Shown: piece after piece, positions 27,989-36,913 of the stretch
Layout: the number at the start of each line of letters is the position of its first letter
Numbering within the stretch: position 1 is the first letter of the stretch
Assembly: GCF_000613245.1 (NCBI RefSeq)
Contig: NZ_HG964937.1
Span: 59,923 to 123,922, forward strand
Origin: Mycobacterium asiaticum DSM 44297
GTDB taxonomy: Bacteria; Actinomycetota; Actinomycetes; Mycobacteriales; Mycobacteriaceae
Length of the DNA stretch: 64,000 bases
Reading direction: 5' to 3'
Translations under genes and position numbers: made by a program
The notes under the pieces: model-generated
Told to the model about the DNA's origin: nothing
Seen by the model: the letters and a program-made list of their open reading frames with translations, nothing else
Database searches by the model: none

Positions 27989-30367
27989 GTGACGCGAGCG
28001 GCGAGCGATTCGACCGGCAAGCTGCGAATCCCGCTGACGATGGGCGACGTCCTCAAGCGGGTGTTTCTGGGCAAGCCGCTGATCACCGAGGAACTGGCCG
28101 ACGAGCGACTGTCCAACCGCGTCGCCCTGGGAGCGCTGTCGCCGGACGCGATCTCGTCTACGGCCTATGGCCCCGAGCAGATCCTCATCGAGCTGCTGCC
28201 CCAGGCGGGGTTGGCGGCGTTCGCGTTGCTGCTGCCCATCACCGGCGTCATCCTGCTGATCCTGGTGTTGGTGGCGGCGTCGTACCGGCAGGTGGTGATG
28301 GCCTACACCCGGGCCGGTGGCTCTTACATCGTGGCGCGGGACAACTTTGGGCCGAAGATCGCGCAGGTGGCCGCGGCGGCGCTGCTGATCGACTATGTGG
28401 TGACGGTGGCAGTGCAGGCCGCGGCGGGCACGGTCGCCGTGGTGTCGGCATTGCCGGCGCTGGGCCCGTTCAGCCTGGAGATCACCATCGGTGTGGTGAT
28501 CTTCATCTGCTACCTGAACCTGCGCGGACTGAAGGAAGCGGGAAAGCCGTTCGCGGCGGCGACCTACCTGTTCATCATCATGGTGTCGGCCACCATCGTG
28601 ACGGGCGTTGTGCGCCACCTGTTTTGGAGTCTGCCGATATACGATCCGCATCAGCTGCCCGGAACCGTCGCGGTGCATCAGGGCAACGGCCTGGTGATGG
28701 GCGCGACCATTCTGGTGTTGCTGCGCGCGTTCGCCAACGGAGGTTCGTCGTTGACGGGCGTCGAGGCGATTTCCAACACCGTCGAGGTATTCCGAAAGCC
28801 GCAGGGCCGCAACGCGCGCCGGGTGCTCACCGCGATGGCGTGCATCCTGGGGTTCCTGCTGGCCGGCGTGGCCTACCTCGCATACGCCACGCACGCCACG
28901 CCGTACCTGACCGAATACCCGTCGGTTCTGTCCCAGATCGCCCGGGCGGTGTTCGGCACCGGCGTGGTCGGGCACGTGTGCTTCATCCTGGTGCAGGCGT
29001 CCACCGCCGCCATTCTGTTCACCGGGGCCAACACCAGCTTCAATGGGTTCCCGGCGCTGGCCAGTTTCGTTGCCGAGGACCGGTTCCTGCCGCGCCAGCT
29101 GATGAAACGCGGTCACCGACTGGTGTTCTCCAACGGCATCATCGCCCTCACGGCGCTATCGGTGTTGCTGTTGCTGACTACCGGGGGGTCGGTGAACGCG
29201 CTGGTGCCGTTCTACGCGATCGGCGTGTTCACCGGCTTCTCGATGGCCGGGTACGGAATGACCAAACATCATCTGACGCACCGGGAACCGGGTTGGCGGC
29301 ACCGGCTGGCGATCAACCTGTCCGCGGGCATCATGTCGACGATCGTGGTAGGCATCTTCGCGGTCGCGAAGTTCACCGAGGGGGCATGGCTCGTCGTCGT
29401 TGTCTTCCCGCTGCTGGTGTTCGCTCTGATCCGGCTGAATCGCGAATACCGCGCCGAGGCAGCCATTCTCGAGATGTTCCGCACCGACCGGCCGGAGCTG
29501 GTGAAGTACGCGCGGCACCGGGTGTTCATCTTCGTGAACTCGGTCGACCTGGCGGTGATCGAGGCGCTGCGATACGGGAAGGGATTACGGGCCGACGAGT
29601 TGATCGCCGTGCATTTCATGGTCGACGCGGTGCACGCCGCGCAGTTACGAAAGCGTTGGGACGATTTCGAATTGGACACCCGGCTGCGGGTGATCGATTG
29701 TCCGGATCGACGCGTCACCCGCGCCGCACAGATCCTGGTGGCGCGGACCAGCAAGGAGAACCCTGACACCAACGTGACCGTGCTGCTGCCGCGTCGCACC
29801 TATGCGCCGCTGCTGGGACGCCTGCTGCACGACCGGACCGCGGACAAGATCGCCCGCGCGGTGAGCCTGATCCCCGACGCTGCCGCCACGATCGTGCCGT
29901 ACGACGTGCAGTCCCGAATCAAGGACGCGTACCCGCAACGGCTCGAGCAGCGGATCGGCCGTGAACTCGACAGGGTCGAGGCGTGGGTTTCCCAAGCCGA
30001 GGATCGCAATGTCGAGGCATACGAGCATCCCGAGCGTCGGTCCTCGGTGATCACGGTGGCAAGCCTGATCCCCGGTCAGCGCGCCACCATCGAAGGGCGG
30101 GTCAACGAGGTCGAGGACATCGCCAAGCGGCGGGGCACGTTCCGCTGGATCGTGGTCGGCGACGACAGCGGCGAAGTGCGCATCAGGTTCCGGCCGGACC
30201 GTGGTGGCGCGGACATTCAGCCCGGCCAGCTGCTGCGGGTGACCGGCAAGGCGCGGCAGAGCGGCGACCGGCCAATGTGGATGGTCGACCCTGCATACAC
30301 CGTGGTCGAGGAGCCCGCGGAGACCCGGGACGCCGGTGGTTCAGGGGCGGCCGGGGAAATCGGCTGA
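27989..30367 (+). CDS. APC-superfamily permease (KimA/YdaO-like) with C-terminal OB-fold domain
   Basis: 792 residues. Residues about 45-490 form a 12-helix amino acid/polyamine-type permease with the KimA/YdaO pattern (ALSPDAISSTAYGPEQIL; ANGGSSLTGVEAISNTVEVF; GANTSFNGFPALASFVAEDRFLP). Some relatives take up potassium. A cytosolic region follows (NSVDLAVIEALRYG... LRVIDCPDRRVTRAAQILVAR), resembling the regulatory domain of such permeases. Residues 686-775 look like an OB-fold (ASLIPGQRATIEGRVNEVE ... GQLLRVTGKARQ), a class normally found in nucleic-acid-binding proteins. That fusion is unusual. GTG at 27989 is ten bases after dapC. No counterpart is recalled at this position in M. tuberculosis. 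Confidence 0.85.
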   Translation: MTRAASDSTGKLRIPLTMGDVLKRVFLGKPLITEELADERLSNRVALGALSPDAISSTAYGPEQILIELLPQAGLAAFALLLPITGVILLILVLVAASYRQVVMAYTRAGGSYIVARDNFGPKIAQVAAAALLIDYVVTVAVQAAAGTVAVVSALPALGPFSLEITIGVVIFICYLNLRGLKEAGKPFAAATYLFIIMVSATIVTGVVRHLFWSLPIYDPHQLPGTVAVHQGNGLVMGATILVLLRAFANGGSSLTGVEAISNTVEVFRKPQGRNARRVLTAMACILGFLLAGVAYLAYATHATPYLTEYPSVLSQIARAVFGTGVVGHVCFILVQASTAAILFTGANTSFNGFPALASFVAEDRFLPRQLMKRGHRLVFSNGIIALTALSVLLLLTTGGSVNALVPFYAIGVFTGFSMAGYGMTKHHLTHREPGWRHRLAINLSAGIMSTIVVGIFAVAKFTEGAWLVVVVFPLLVFALIRLNREYRAEAAILEMFRTDRPELVKYARHRVFIFVNSVDLAVIEALRYGKGLRADELIAVHFMVDAVHAAQLRKRWDDFELDTRLRVIDCPDRRVTRAAQILVARTSKENPDTNVTVLLPRRTYAPLLGRLLHDRTADKIARAVSLIPDAAATIVPYDVQSRIKDAYPQRLEQRIGRELDRVEAWVSQAEDRNVEAYEHPERRSSVITVASLIPGQRATIEGRVNEVEDIAKRRGTFRWIVVGDDSGEVRIRFRPDRGGADIQPGQLLRVTGKARQSGDRPMWMVDPAYTVVEEPAETRDAGGSGAAGEIG

Positions 30368-30411
30368 GCCGGCCGGTTAGATTCGTTGGGTAGTCGCGCG
30401 AGGAGGCAGCT

Positions 30412-31680
30412 TTGAAACGATTGGCCGCGGTCGGGGCCGCGTTGCTGGCGGTGTTGGGGTCGGTGTTCACGTTGAACGGGTACCGGCCGCTGAGCAAGAA
30501 GGGGTATGGCGCGGGCCATGCCTTCGCCTTCGGCCTGTTCGCCTCCGAACTCCCGTTGCAGTCCGCGGCAGCTCATGCGACCGCACTGGCGACGGTGTCG
30601 CGTTGGGTCCCCGTCCGGTTGCTCGGTTTCAGCTGGTTTGTGTCGGGGCTGTCCTGGTTGGGCTTGTTCGGTCTGCACCGCCTCGGTCAGCGGTCCGACG
30701 AAACGCTGACCGCGGCACTGGACGAAGGGCTGGGTGCCGAGCGTCGCCGTGAGGCGGGTGATCTATGGAAGCGGCCGGCACCGAACGGCGCGACCGCGAA
30801 GAAGCCCGGCCCGGCCCGCATGCTGCGGATCTGGCGCGACTACGCGCACGACACCGACATCAGCTACGGAGAGTTCGGCGCCCGGAACCAGCTCGACATC
30901 TGGCGGCGACCTGACCTCGACCGCGGGGGTAAAGCGCCGGTGCTGCTGCAGGTCCACGGTGGCGCCTGGATGGTGGGAAACAAACGGGGACAAGCGCATC
31001 CGTTGATGAGCCATCTCGCCGAGCTGGGCTGGGTATGTGTGTCGGTCAACTATCGGCTGAGCCCGCGCTCGACGTGGCCCGACCAGATCGCCGACGTCAA
31101 GCGCGCGATCGCGTGGACGAAGGAGCACATCGCCGAATACGGCGGGGATCCGGACTGGATTGCGATCACCGGCGGCTCGGCCGGCGGGCATCTGTCGTCG
31201 CTGGCCGCCGTCACGCCGAACTACCCGCTGTTCCAGCCCGGCTTCGAGGAACTGGACACCCGCGTGCAGGCGGCAGTGCCGTTCTACGGGTTCTACGACT
31301 TCACCCGCGACGACGCGGTGCATCCGATGATGCCGGCGATGATGGGCAAGCGGGTATTCAAGCTGAGCCGCAATGAGATCGCCGAACCGTTTCGCCTGGC
31401 GTCGTCGATCACCCATGTCTCCGAGGACGCGCCGCCATTCTTCGTCCTGCACGGGGTCAACGACTCGCTGATCCCGGTCGAGCAGGCGCGCAGTTTCGTG
31501 GCACGGTTGCGCGAGGTCAGCAGGCAGCCGGTGGTCTACGCCGAATTGCCTTACGCGCAACACGCTTTCGATATTTTCGGGTCGGTGCGGGCGTCGCACG
31601 CCGCGGTTGCGGTCGAGCAGTTTCTGGCCGAGGTATACGCGTCTACACGTGCGGGCAGCCTCAGCCACCAGGCGGGTTAA
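30412..31680 (+). CDS. Membrane-anchored esterase/lipase of the hormone-sensitive lipase family (LipQ/LipC-like)
   Basis: 422 residues. The N-terminal third is hydrophobic (an anchor near the start and a second helical pair at about residues 62-85). The catalytic domain starts near residue 145. HGGAW (oxyanion), GGSAGGHLSSLA (nucleophile Ser), NDSLIPV (Asp) and QHAFD (His) complete a serine-hydrolase triad. The start is TTG at 30412, supported by AGGAGG five bases upstream. The family is LipC/LipQ-like by recall, acting on short or medium acyl esters. No operon partner is obvious; it follows the permease by 44 bases. Confidence 0.85.
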   Translation: MKRLAAVGAALLAVLGSVFTLNGYRPLSKKGYGAGHAFAFGLFASELPLQSAAAHATALATVSRWVPVRLLGFSWFVSGLSWLGLFGLHRLGQRSDETLTAALDEGLGAERRREAGDLWKRPAPNGATAKKPGPARMLRIWRDYAHDTDISYGEFGARNQLDIWRRPDLDRGGKAPVLLQVHGGAWMVGNKRGQAHPLMSHLAELGWVCVSVNYRLSPRSTWPDQIADVKRAIAWTKEHIAEYGGDPDWIAITGGSAGGHLSSLAAVTPNYPLFQPGFEELDTRVQAAVPFYGFYDFTRDDAVHPMMPAMMGKRVFKLSRNEIAEPFRLASSITHVSEDAPPFFVLHGVNDSLIPVEQARSFVARLREVSRQPVVYAELPYAQHAFDIFGSVRASHAAVAVEQFLAEVYASTRAGSLSHQAG

Positions 31681-31924
31681 CTGCGGCCGGGCCTCGAAAT
31701 CAGCGGTGCGAATGCGTATGGAGCCAATTAAATGCGCTGTCCGCGAGACCCTCATGCCAGACTCGCGAACCGAACCACACCGCGAATTTGACGGCCAGAT
31801 ATCGCAGTCAGGTTCGGCTCGCCGTCAGAGACACCTGACTATTGGTACCATTCGTCACATCCGTTAGCCCCGCCCGAACATCGGCCACCGTAGAACATCA
31901 TTCAAGGTCGAAGGAGACGAAGCC

Positions 31925-32389
31925 ATGCCCGCTGTGGCCGATATGGCCATGGGGATAGCTCCCATCGCCGGGGGGTTGGCTGTCGGCATCGCCGCCGGGT
32001 ACCTGAAGGGGCCGGATGTTCGCAAAGGCATCAAGCAGGATTTAGAGCTTTTGGACGCTTTACCTTCGGAGGAAGAGGAGCTGCGTGCCGAGCTCCGGCA
32101 GAGCATCAATAGCCGGATCAAAGACCTTGTCGCTGCCGCCAATCGATACCAGCCCCTGCGAAGAGCGGCCGGCTCGTATCGCGCCGGCCTGCGTGACGTT
32201 TTGTTGCTTATCTGCGCGATTCTCTTTACCGGGGTCTGGTGGAGCGTCGACCATCACAAGAGCAGCTGGGTACCGATGTTTGTTGTCCTCATTCTGATTT
32301 CGTTGTGGGCGGCGACTTATGCCTTGAGCGGCCTCCGCGAAATCGTACGGAGTCTTCGAAAAAGGCAGGACCCGACGGGTCGCCGGTAG
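31925..32389 (+). CDS. Hypothetical membrane protein with a short helical domain
   Basis: 154 residues. A Gly/Ala-rich hydrophobic N-terminus (MAMGIAPIAGGLAVGIAAGYL), an acidic helical stretch (DLELLDALPSEEEELRAELRQSIN) likely to form a coiled coil, then two transmembrane segments (LLLICAILFTGVWW; VVLILISLWAATYAL) and a basic tail. GAAGGAGA precedes the ATG by seven bases. I do not recognise a family. It sits between a lipase and a 13E12-like gene fossil. The 244-base gap before it shows nothing convincing. Confidence 0.7.
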   Translation: MPAVADMAMGIAPIAGGLAVGIAAGYLKGPDVRKGIKQDLELLDALPSEEEELRAELRQSINSRIKDLVAAANRYQPLRRAAGSYRAGLRDVLLLICAILFTGVWWSVDHHKSSWVPMFVVLILISLWAATYALSGLREIVRSLRKRQDPTGRR

Positions 32390-32560
32390 CGAACGACGTC
32401 GGCCGACAGGGGTCCGTAGCGGGTGGCGTCGGCGGCCAGCAGAGCCTGGACGCGGGGCAGTCGGTGGCGTAGGGCGCAGGCCAGATACATCAATGCGGAG
32501 GCTTTGGCGTGGCTGATGTGGTGGGCGGCGGCGACCTGGGCGGCCGAACTTACAAAGCGG
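32390..32560 (-). pseudogene. 13E12-family (DUF222) gene fragment
   Basis: Read on the minus strand, about 55 codons translate as AAQVAAAHHISHAKASALMY, LACALRHRLPRVQALLAAD and so on, which is the DUF222 signature of mycobacterial 13E12 repeat/HNH-endonuclease proteins. The frame is truncated on both sides, with neither the N-terminal part nor the HNH domain. It is a degraded remnant of a mobile-type repeat and marks an old insertion or recombination scar. Confidence 0.65.
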
Positions 32561-32624
32561 ACTTGTAGCCCTACAAAGACACACGCGCTACTGCGGCGCC
32601 CTAAAAAGATCAACCATCAATGCC

Positions 32625-33143
32625 ATGAACATTTCAACAGTCACCGACGAACCGACAGCCGGCACGGCCCGCGAGAAATTCAACGAACTCAAGGCGCGCG
32701 CCGGGCAGCGCCTGGTCACCGGGCCACAGCGAATGCTGATCCCCGACGCCGACCTCGACGAATTCTGGGCTGCGTTGGAGCCGGCCACCATCGACTTCAT
32801 GATCGGAGAATGGCAAGGCGGCGAGTTCGACACCGGCCACCGTGAGAACGGGACTTTGGCACAGATCAACTGGTTCGGCAAGACCTTCAATTCCGCTACC
32901 GACGCGCAGCCGCTGGTCTGCTTGGACGCCGACGGCAAGAAGTACTCCAACACCGTAAACGGTGAAGCCAGCCTATGGATGGAGGAATTCCGCGGCGAGG
33001 TAACGGCGACGATGATTTTCGACCAGCAGCCCGTTCACGACCACTTCAAGAAAATCGACGACCGCGCCGTGATGGGAATCATGAACGGCAAGAACGCCCT
33101 CGACAATGGTCGCCATGCCTACTTCTATCTGGAACGGGTCTAA
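32625..33143 (+). CDS. GXWXG / DUF4334 domain protein
   Basis: 172 residues. The first part carries GEWQGGEFDTGH, the GXWXG motif, and the second half (RGEVTATMIFDQQPVHDHFKKIDD...GIMNGK...AYFYLERV) is DUF4334. These proteins are common in actinobacteria and of unknown function; a small-molecule-binding barrel is likely. Start at ATG 32625 (MNISTVTDEP). It stands alone downstream of a 13E12 fossil and convergent to a PE gene. Confidence 0.85.
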   Translation: MNISTVTDEPTAGTAREKFNELKARAGQRLVTGPQRMLIPDADLDEFWAALEPATIDFMIGEWQGGEFDTGHRENGTLAQINWFGKTFNSATDAQPLVCLDADGKKYSNTVNGEASLWMEEFRGEVTATMIFDQQPVHDHFKKIDDRAVMGIMNGKNALDNGRHAYFYLERV

Positions 33144-33165
33144 TCCCCACGGCGACTGACGCGTT

Positions 33166-33675
33166 CTATGCGCCGGTGAGCGCCCCATACAGGGCTGCAT
33201 ACAGCGCCAGCAACACCACCCACGTGTACAGATCGAGGATGGGGTCCAGGAGCGCGTAGAAGATGGGCCGGAACGCAAGCGACAAGAGGTACGACACGAA
33301 GTCAACGAATTGATTGATGGTGCCGTCGATCGCCCCGGAAATGGCACGCGACACCGAAGTCGCAAACGCTTCCAACGATTGCAGAAACACAATATTGGCG
33401 GCCTCGCCGCTCGCGTAAGCCGTTGCGCTGCCACTCAATTGCTGGACGAACCGGTCATGGAACGTCCCTACGTGCCCGGCCAGCCCCTGGTATTCCTGGG
33501 CGTGCTCGGAAAACAGATGTGCGATACCCGCCGACACCTCGTCGGAAGCGGCTGGCAGAACTCCCAGTGTGCGGGGCGCCGCGGCCTCGTGCGCCGCGCG
33601 GAGCATCGAACCGATGGCCGCCAGGTCCGTGGCCGCCACCGCCATCAATTCCGGCGCCGCAATCAGCGAGGACAC
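33166..33675 (-). CDS. Short PE-family protein
   Basis: 169 residues. The PE domain (MSSLIAAPELMAVAATDLAA ... FHDRFVQQLSGSATAYASGEA) covers about residues 1-95, and a hydrophobic C-terminal half has three helices (FVDFVSYLLSLAFRPIFYALLDPIL; WVVLLALYAALYGAL). GTG at 33675 is the only start that keeps the PE N-terminus. No good Shine-Dalgarno is seen. It lies 45 bases downstream of the YeiH gene on the same strand, so it may be the last gene of the sulfur operon. Confidence 0.82.
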   Translation of the reverse strand: MSSLIAAPELMAVAATDLAAIGSMLRAAHEAAAPRTLGVLPAASDEVSAGIAHLFSEHAQEYQGLAGHVGTFHDRFVQQLSGSATAYASGEAANIVFLQSLEAFATSVSRAISGAIDGTINQFVDFVSYLLSLAFRPIFYALLDPILDLYTWVVLLALYAALYGALTGA

Positions 33676-33720
33676 GGCAAAAGCATCGCATGATCCCCGG
33701 CCAGACCACCAGAGAGAACG

Positions 33721-34839
33721 CTAAACGGCGACGCCCCAGCGCAGGACACGGGACGTCAGCAGAACCAGCCCCAGCGACACCGTCGCTACGACGACCAGAC
33801 CGACGATCGCGACGAGCAATGGGCGCCAACCGGTTCGGGTGATCTGGCGGATGTCGGTAGTCAGTCCGACCCCGGCGAAGGTCAACAGGAACGCCCATTT
33901 CGACACATTGGCCAGGCTGGCAGTCTGTCCCTTGCTCAACCAGCCCAGCGTCGCAACCGCGGACACGGCCAGGAACCCCAACACGAACTTGGGGAACTTC
34001 TCCCAGATGAACGCCGCCTTGGCCCGTGCGCCCGGCGCGATCGCATCGGCCTGGCCGCGGGCCGCCCAGTACAACGCGAAACCCAGCACGACGAAGCCGA
34101 TCAGCGCGTTACGCGTCGACTTGACCAGCACGGCGATCTTGCCGGCCTGCTCGGAGTAGAGGTAACCGGTGGCGGTGGTCTCGGCGGTGTTGTCCACCGA
34201 CAGGCCTGCCCACAAGCCGAATTCGTAGTTGCTGAGCCCGATCAGGTGACCGAGCGGCGGCAGGGCGAACAGCGCCACCGCTCCCAAAGCCAGGATTGCG
34301 GCGATCGCGTAGCTGACGTCGGAGTTGCGGGCGCGGATCGCGCCTCTGGCGGCAACGATGGCCGACACCCCGCAGATGGAGGTCCCGATGGCCAGCAGCG
34401 AGCCGAGCTTGCCGGACAACCCAAATGCGCGAGCGGCGATCAGGATGATGGTCCCTGCGACCGTCATATCCACCAGGATCTGCACCAGGCTGGCCCCACC
34501 CAGCTTCGCGATGTCCCCCAGTACGAACCGCGAGCCCAGCAGCACGATCCCGATCTTCAGCCAGAACTCGTAGGTCAGCACGCCTGGCCGGAATATTCGG
34601 TGCAGCCCAACGGTGTTGGCGATCAGCAGGCCGATCAGGATGGCCCACAAGACGTACTCGATATCCGGCACGGTCCAGTGCTGCCGCTTGGCCAACGCAT
34701 TCCACCAGATCTGGGCGTACTTGCCCAGCACTCCGACGCCGATCAGGAGCAAGATGCCCGGGACGTAATCCAATGGCCGGCGACTGGTGAACGTGTCGTC
34801 GACGGCCGTCTCGTCGGCTGCGACGCCGACGTCGCTCAC
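33721..34839 (-). CDS. YeiH-family putative sulfate/sulfite exporter (UPF0324)
   Basis: 372 residues from GTG 34839. About ten transmembrane segments with the family signatures [41 protein letters not shown] and [11 protein letters not shown]. YeiH-like proteins are predicted sulfate or sulfite exporters (some are YeeE/TauE-linked). Here it follows sulfate-activation genes. GTG at 34839 overlaps the TGA of the 31-residue peptide (GTGA); an upstream GTG at 34911 would overlap that peptide and is rejected. It probably moves excess sulfite or sulfate out of the cell. Confidence 0.87.
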   Translation of the reverse strand: MSDVGVAADETAVDDTFTSRRPLDYVPGILLLIGVGVLGKYAQIWWNALAKRQHWTVPDIEYVLWAILIGLLIANTVGLHRIFRPGVLTYEFWLKIGIVLLGSRFVLGDIAKLGGASLVQILVDMTVAGTIILIAARAFGLSGKLGSLLAIGTSICGVSAIVAARGAIRARNSDVSYAIAAILALGAVALFALPPLGHLIGLSNYEFGLWAGLSVDNTAETTATGYLYSEQAGKIAVLVKSTRNALIGFVVLGFALYWAARGQADAIAPGARAKAAFIWEKFPKFVLGFLAVSAVATLGWLSKGQTASLANVSKWAFLLTFAGVGLTTDIRQITRTGWRPLLVAIVGLVVVATVSLGLVLLTSRVLRWGVAV

Positions 34840-34931
34840 CACGGGACCCGGGGCAGCACGTCGGCCACCGCCAGCGCCACGACCAACCCGGCGAGCAAGG
34901 TTGCCCACCAATCCAGCGAAACCCTATACAT
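34836..34931 (-). CDS. 31-residue single-span membrane peptide coupled to the YeiH exporter
   Basis: Reads [20 protein letters not shown] then [11 protein letters not shown]. The central 17 hydrophobic residues form one membrane helix with a Trp pair at the entry and an aspartate near the exit. The stop TGA shares bases with the GTG of the YeiH gene (GTGA), the typical arrangement of translationally coupled partners. It may be a small accessory subunit, in the manner of KdpF, but that is inference. It starts 57 bases after the cysNC stop. Confidence 0.62.
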   Translation of the reverse strand: MYRVSLDWWATLLAGLVVALAVADVLPRVPW

Positions 34932-34987
34932 TCCCGGAATCGTTTCGTGCGAGTCCAGTCAGACCAAGCAATTGGATCGCGCTGAAT

Positions 34988-36913
34988 CTAGTTCCCCGGC
35001 CGCGGACTGCGTTCGTTAAGCAATTCGATGACCTTGGCCGCGAGTTCGTCGATGTCGGCACCGGTGGTGTCCAGAACGAGATCCGGCTCCTCCGGCGGCT
35101 CATAGGGTGCGTCGACACCCGTCAGGCCCTTGAGCTCACCCTTGCGGGCGCGTGCGTAAAGGCCCTTGGGGTCCCGCTTTTCGCACTCCTGCAACGAGGT
35201 GGAAACGTGCACCTCGATGAACGGAAGCTTGGCGGCGTCGTTGAGGGCCCGTGCCGTCTCCCGATCCGACTTCAGCGGAGATACCAGGGACGCCAGCGCC
35301 ACCACACCGGCATCTGCCAGCAGCCGGGTCAAATGCCCGACCCGCCTGATGTTTTCGGTGCGGTCACCGGGGGAGAACCCGAGATCGTCGGACAAGCCGT
35401 GCCGCAGATTGTCGCCGTCCAGAAGGTAAGCCATCCGGCCGGATTCGACCAGCGCGCGCTCCACCGCAACCGCGACCGTCGATTTGCCGGATGCGGGCAG
35501 CCCGGTGAACCAGATGGTGGCGCCGGGCTGGCCGGTGGCCTGCCAGCGGTGCTTGCGGTCCAACGCTGAGGGATGCCAGCGAATATCGCTGCGGGAATGG
35601 GTGCCCGGCTTGACCTCGCGTGCCTCGATGATGGTGCCTGCACCGACGGTGTCGTTGCTGGTCTCGTCGATCAGGATGAACGAGCCGCTGTCGCGGTTGT
35701 CGTCGTAAGGGTCGGCGATGATGACCGAGCTGGTCCGCAACGTCACCGTGCCAATGTCGTTGAGCGTCAACTCGACCGGCTGATCCAACTCGTCGAGCGT
35801 CTCGGGGTCCAATCGCGTGTGCAGCTCCTGCACCGTCGCTCGCACGGTCTTGGTGGTCTGCTTCAGCGCCAGCCGGTCACCGGCGCGCAGCGGGGAGTCG
35901 ATGAACCAGCACACGTTGGCGTCGATTTCGCGCGCCAGCACCGGCAGCGCGGCATCCTCGGCACCGCTGACGAACACGTCACCGCGACCGACGTCGATGT
36001 CGTCCGCGAGTTCAATCGAAACAGACAGGGGCGCAACGGCAGTCGTGCGCTCGTCGTCCAGCGTGTCCAGAGCCGTCACCTCCGAGCGGGTGCCGGCGGG
36101 CAGCGACACCACCGAATCTCCGACGCTGAGGGTGCCGGCCGCGAGCCGTCCGGTGTAGCGGCGGCGCACATTGTCGGTGGGACGTGACACCCACTGCACC
36201 GGCAGTCGCAGCCGCGAGGCCTCGGCCTGTGGCGCGGCCAACTCGACGCCTTCCAGATACTCGAGCAGGGTGGGGCCGTCGTACCACGGGGTGCGATCGG
36301 AGCGATGCACGACGTTGTCGCCGTGCTTGGCGGCGATCGGGATGACGGTGATGTCGACCGCGCCCAGTCGACCGGCTACCTGCTCCAGTTGGTCCGCGAC
36401 CTTCTGGAACGCGCCTTCGTCGAAGTCGACCAGGTCGATCTTATTCACTGTCGCGACAAAGTGGTTGATCCCCAACAACTTTGCGATGCGTGCGTGCCGT
36501 CGGGTCTGCCTCAGCACCCCGGCCCGGGCGTCGACCAGCAGGATCGCCACGTGCGCGTTGGAGGCACCGGTGAACATGTTGCGGGTGTAGCGCTCGTGGC
36601 CGGGTGTGTCGGCCAGGATGTAGCTACGGGTTTCGGTGGAGAAGAAGCGATAGGCCACATCGATGGTGATGCCCTGCTCGCGTTCGGCCCGCAGCCCGTC
36701 CGAGAGCGCGGCCAGGTCGGCCACCCCCTCTTCGTCCGTGACAGCTTCCAGGTGGTCCAGCGGCAGGCTGTCGGTGTCGTGCAGGAGTCGCCCGATGAGG
36801 GTGCTCTTGCCATCGTCCACCGAGCCGGCGGTGGTGATGCGCAGTAGCTGCCTCGTCACGCCCTTGGGGTGCACGATCTTCTCGGCCTTGTCAGTCTGGT
36901 CGGAGACAGTCAT
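34988..36913 (-). CDS. cysNC: Bifunctional ATP sulfurylase GTPase subunit / APS kinase CysNC
   Basis: 641 residues. The N-terminal EF-Tu-like GTPase (GSVDDGKST, DTPGHE, NKID) is the CysN subunit of ATP sulfurylase. The C-terminal domain from about residue 465 is APS kinase (CysC, GLPASGKST, VSTSLQECEKRDPKGLYARA). With CysD it makes APS from sulfate and ATP, then phosphorylates it to PAPS. PAPS is the donor for sulfotransferases. The ATG overlaps the cysD stop by one base (TGATG). Confidence 0.95.
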   Translation of the reverse strand: MTVSDQTDKAEKIVHPKGVTRQLLRITTAGSVDDGKSTLIGRLLHDTDSLPLDHLEAVTDEEGVADLAALSDGLRAEREQGITIDVAYRFFSTETRSYILADTPGHERYTRNMFTGASNAHVAILLVDARAGVLRQTRRHARIAKLLGINHFVATVNKIDLVDFDEGAFQKVADQLEQVAGRLGAVDITVIPIAAKHGDNVVHRSDRTPWYDGPTLLEYLEGVELAAPQAEASRLRLPVQWVSRPTDNVRRRYTGRLAAGTLSVGDSVVSLPAGTRSEVTALDTLDDERTTAVAPLSVSIELADDIDVGRGDVFVSGAEDAALPVLAREIDANVCWFIDSPLRAGDRLALKQTTKTVRATVQELHTRLDPETLDELDQPVELTLNDIGTVTLRTSSVIIADPYDDNRDSGSFILIDETSNDTVGAGTIIEAREVKPGTHSRSDIRWHPSALDRKHRWQATGQPGATIWFTGLPASGKSTVAVAVERALVESGRMAYLLDGDNLRHGLSDDLGFSPGDRTENIRRVGHLTRLLADAGVVALASLVSPLKSDRETARALNDAAKLPFIEVHVSTSLQECEKRDPKGLYARARKGELKGLTGVDAPYEPPEEPDLVLDTTGADIDELAAKVIELLNERSPRPGN

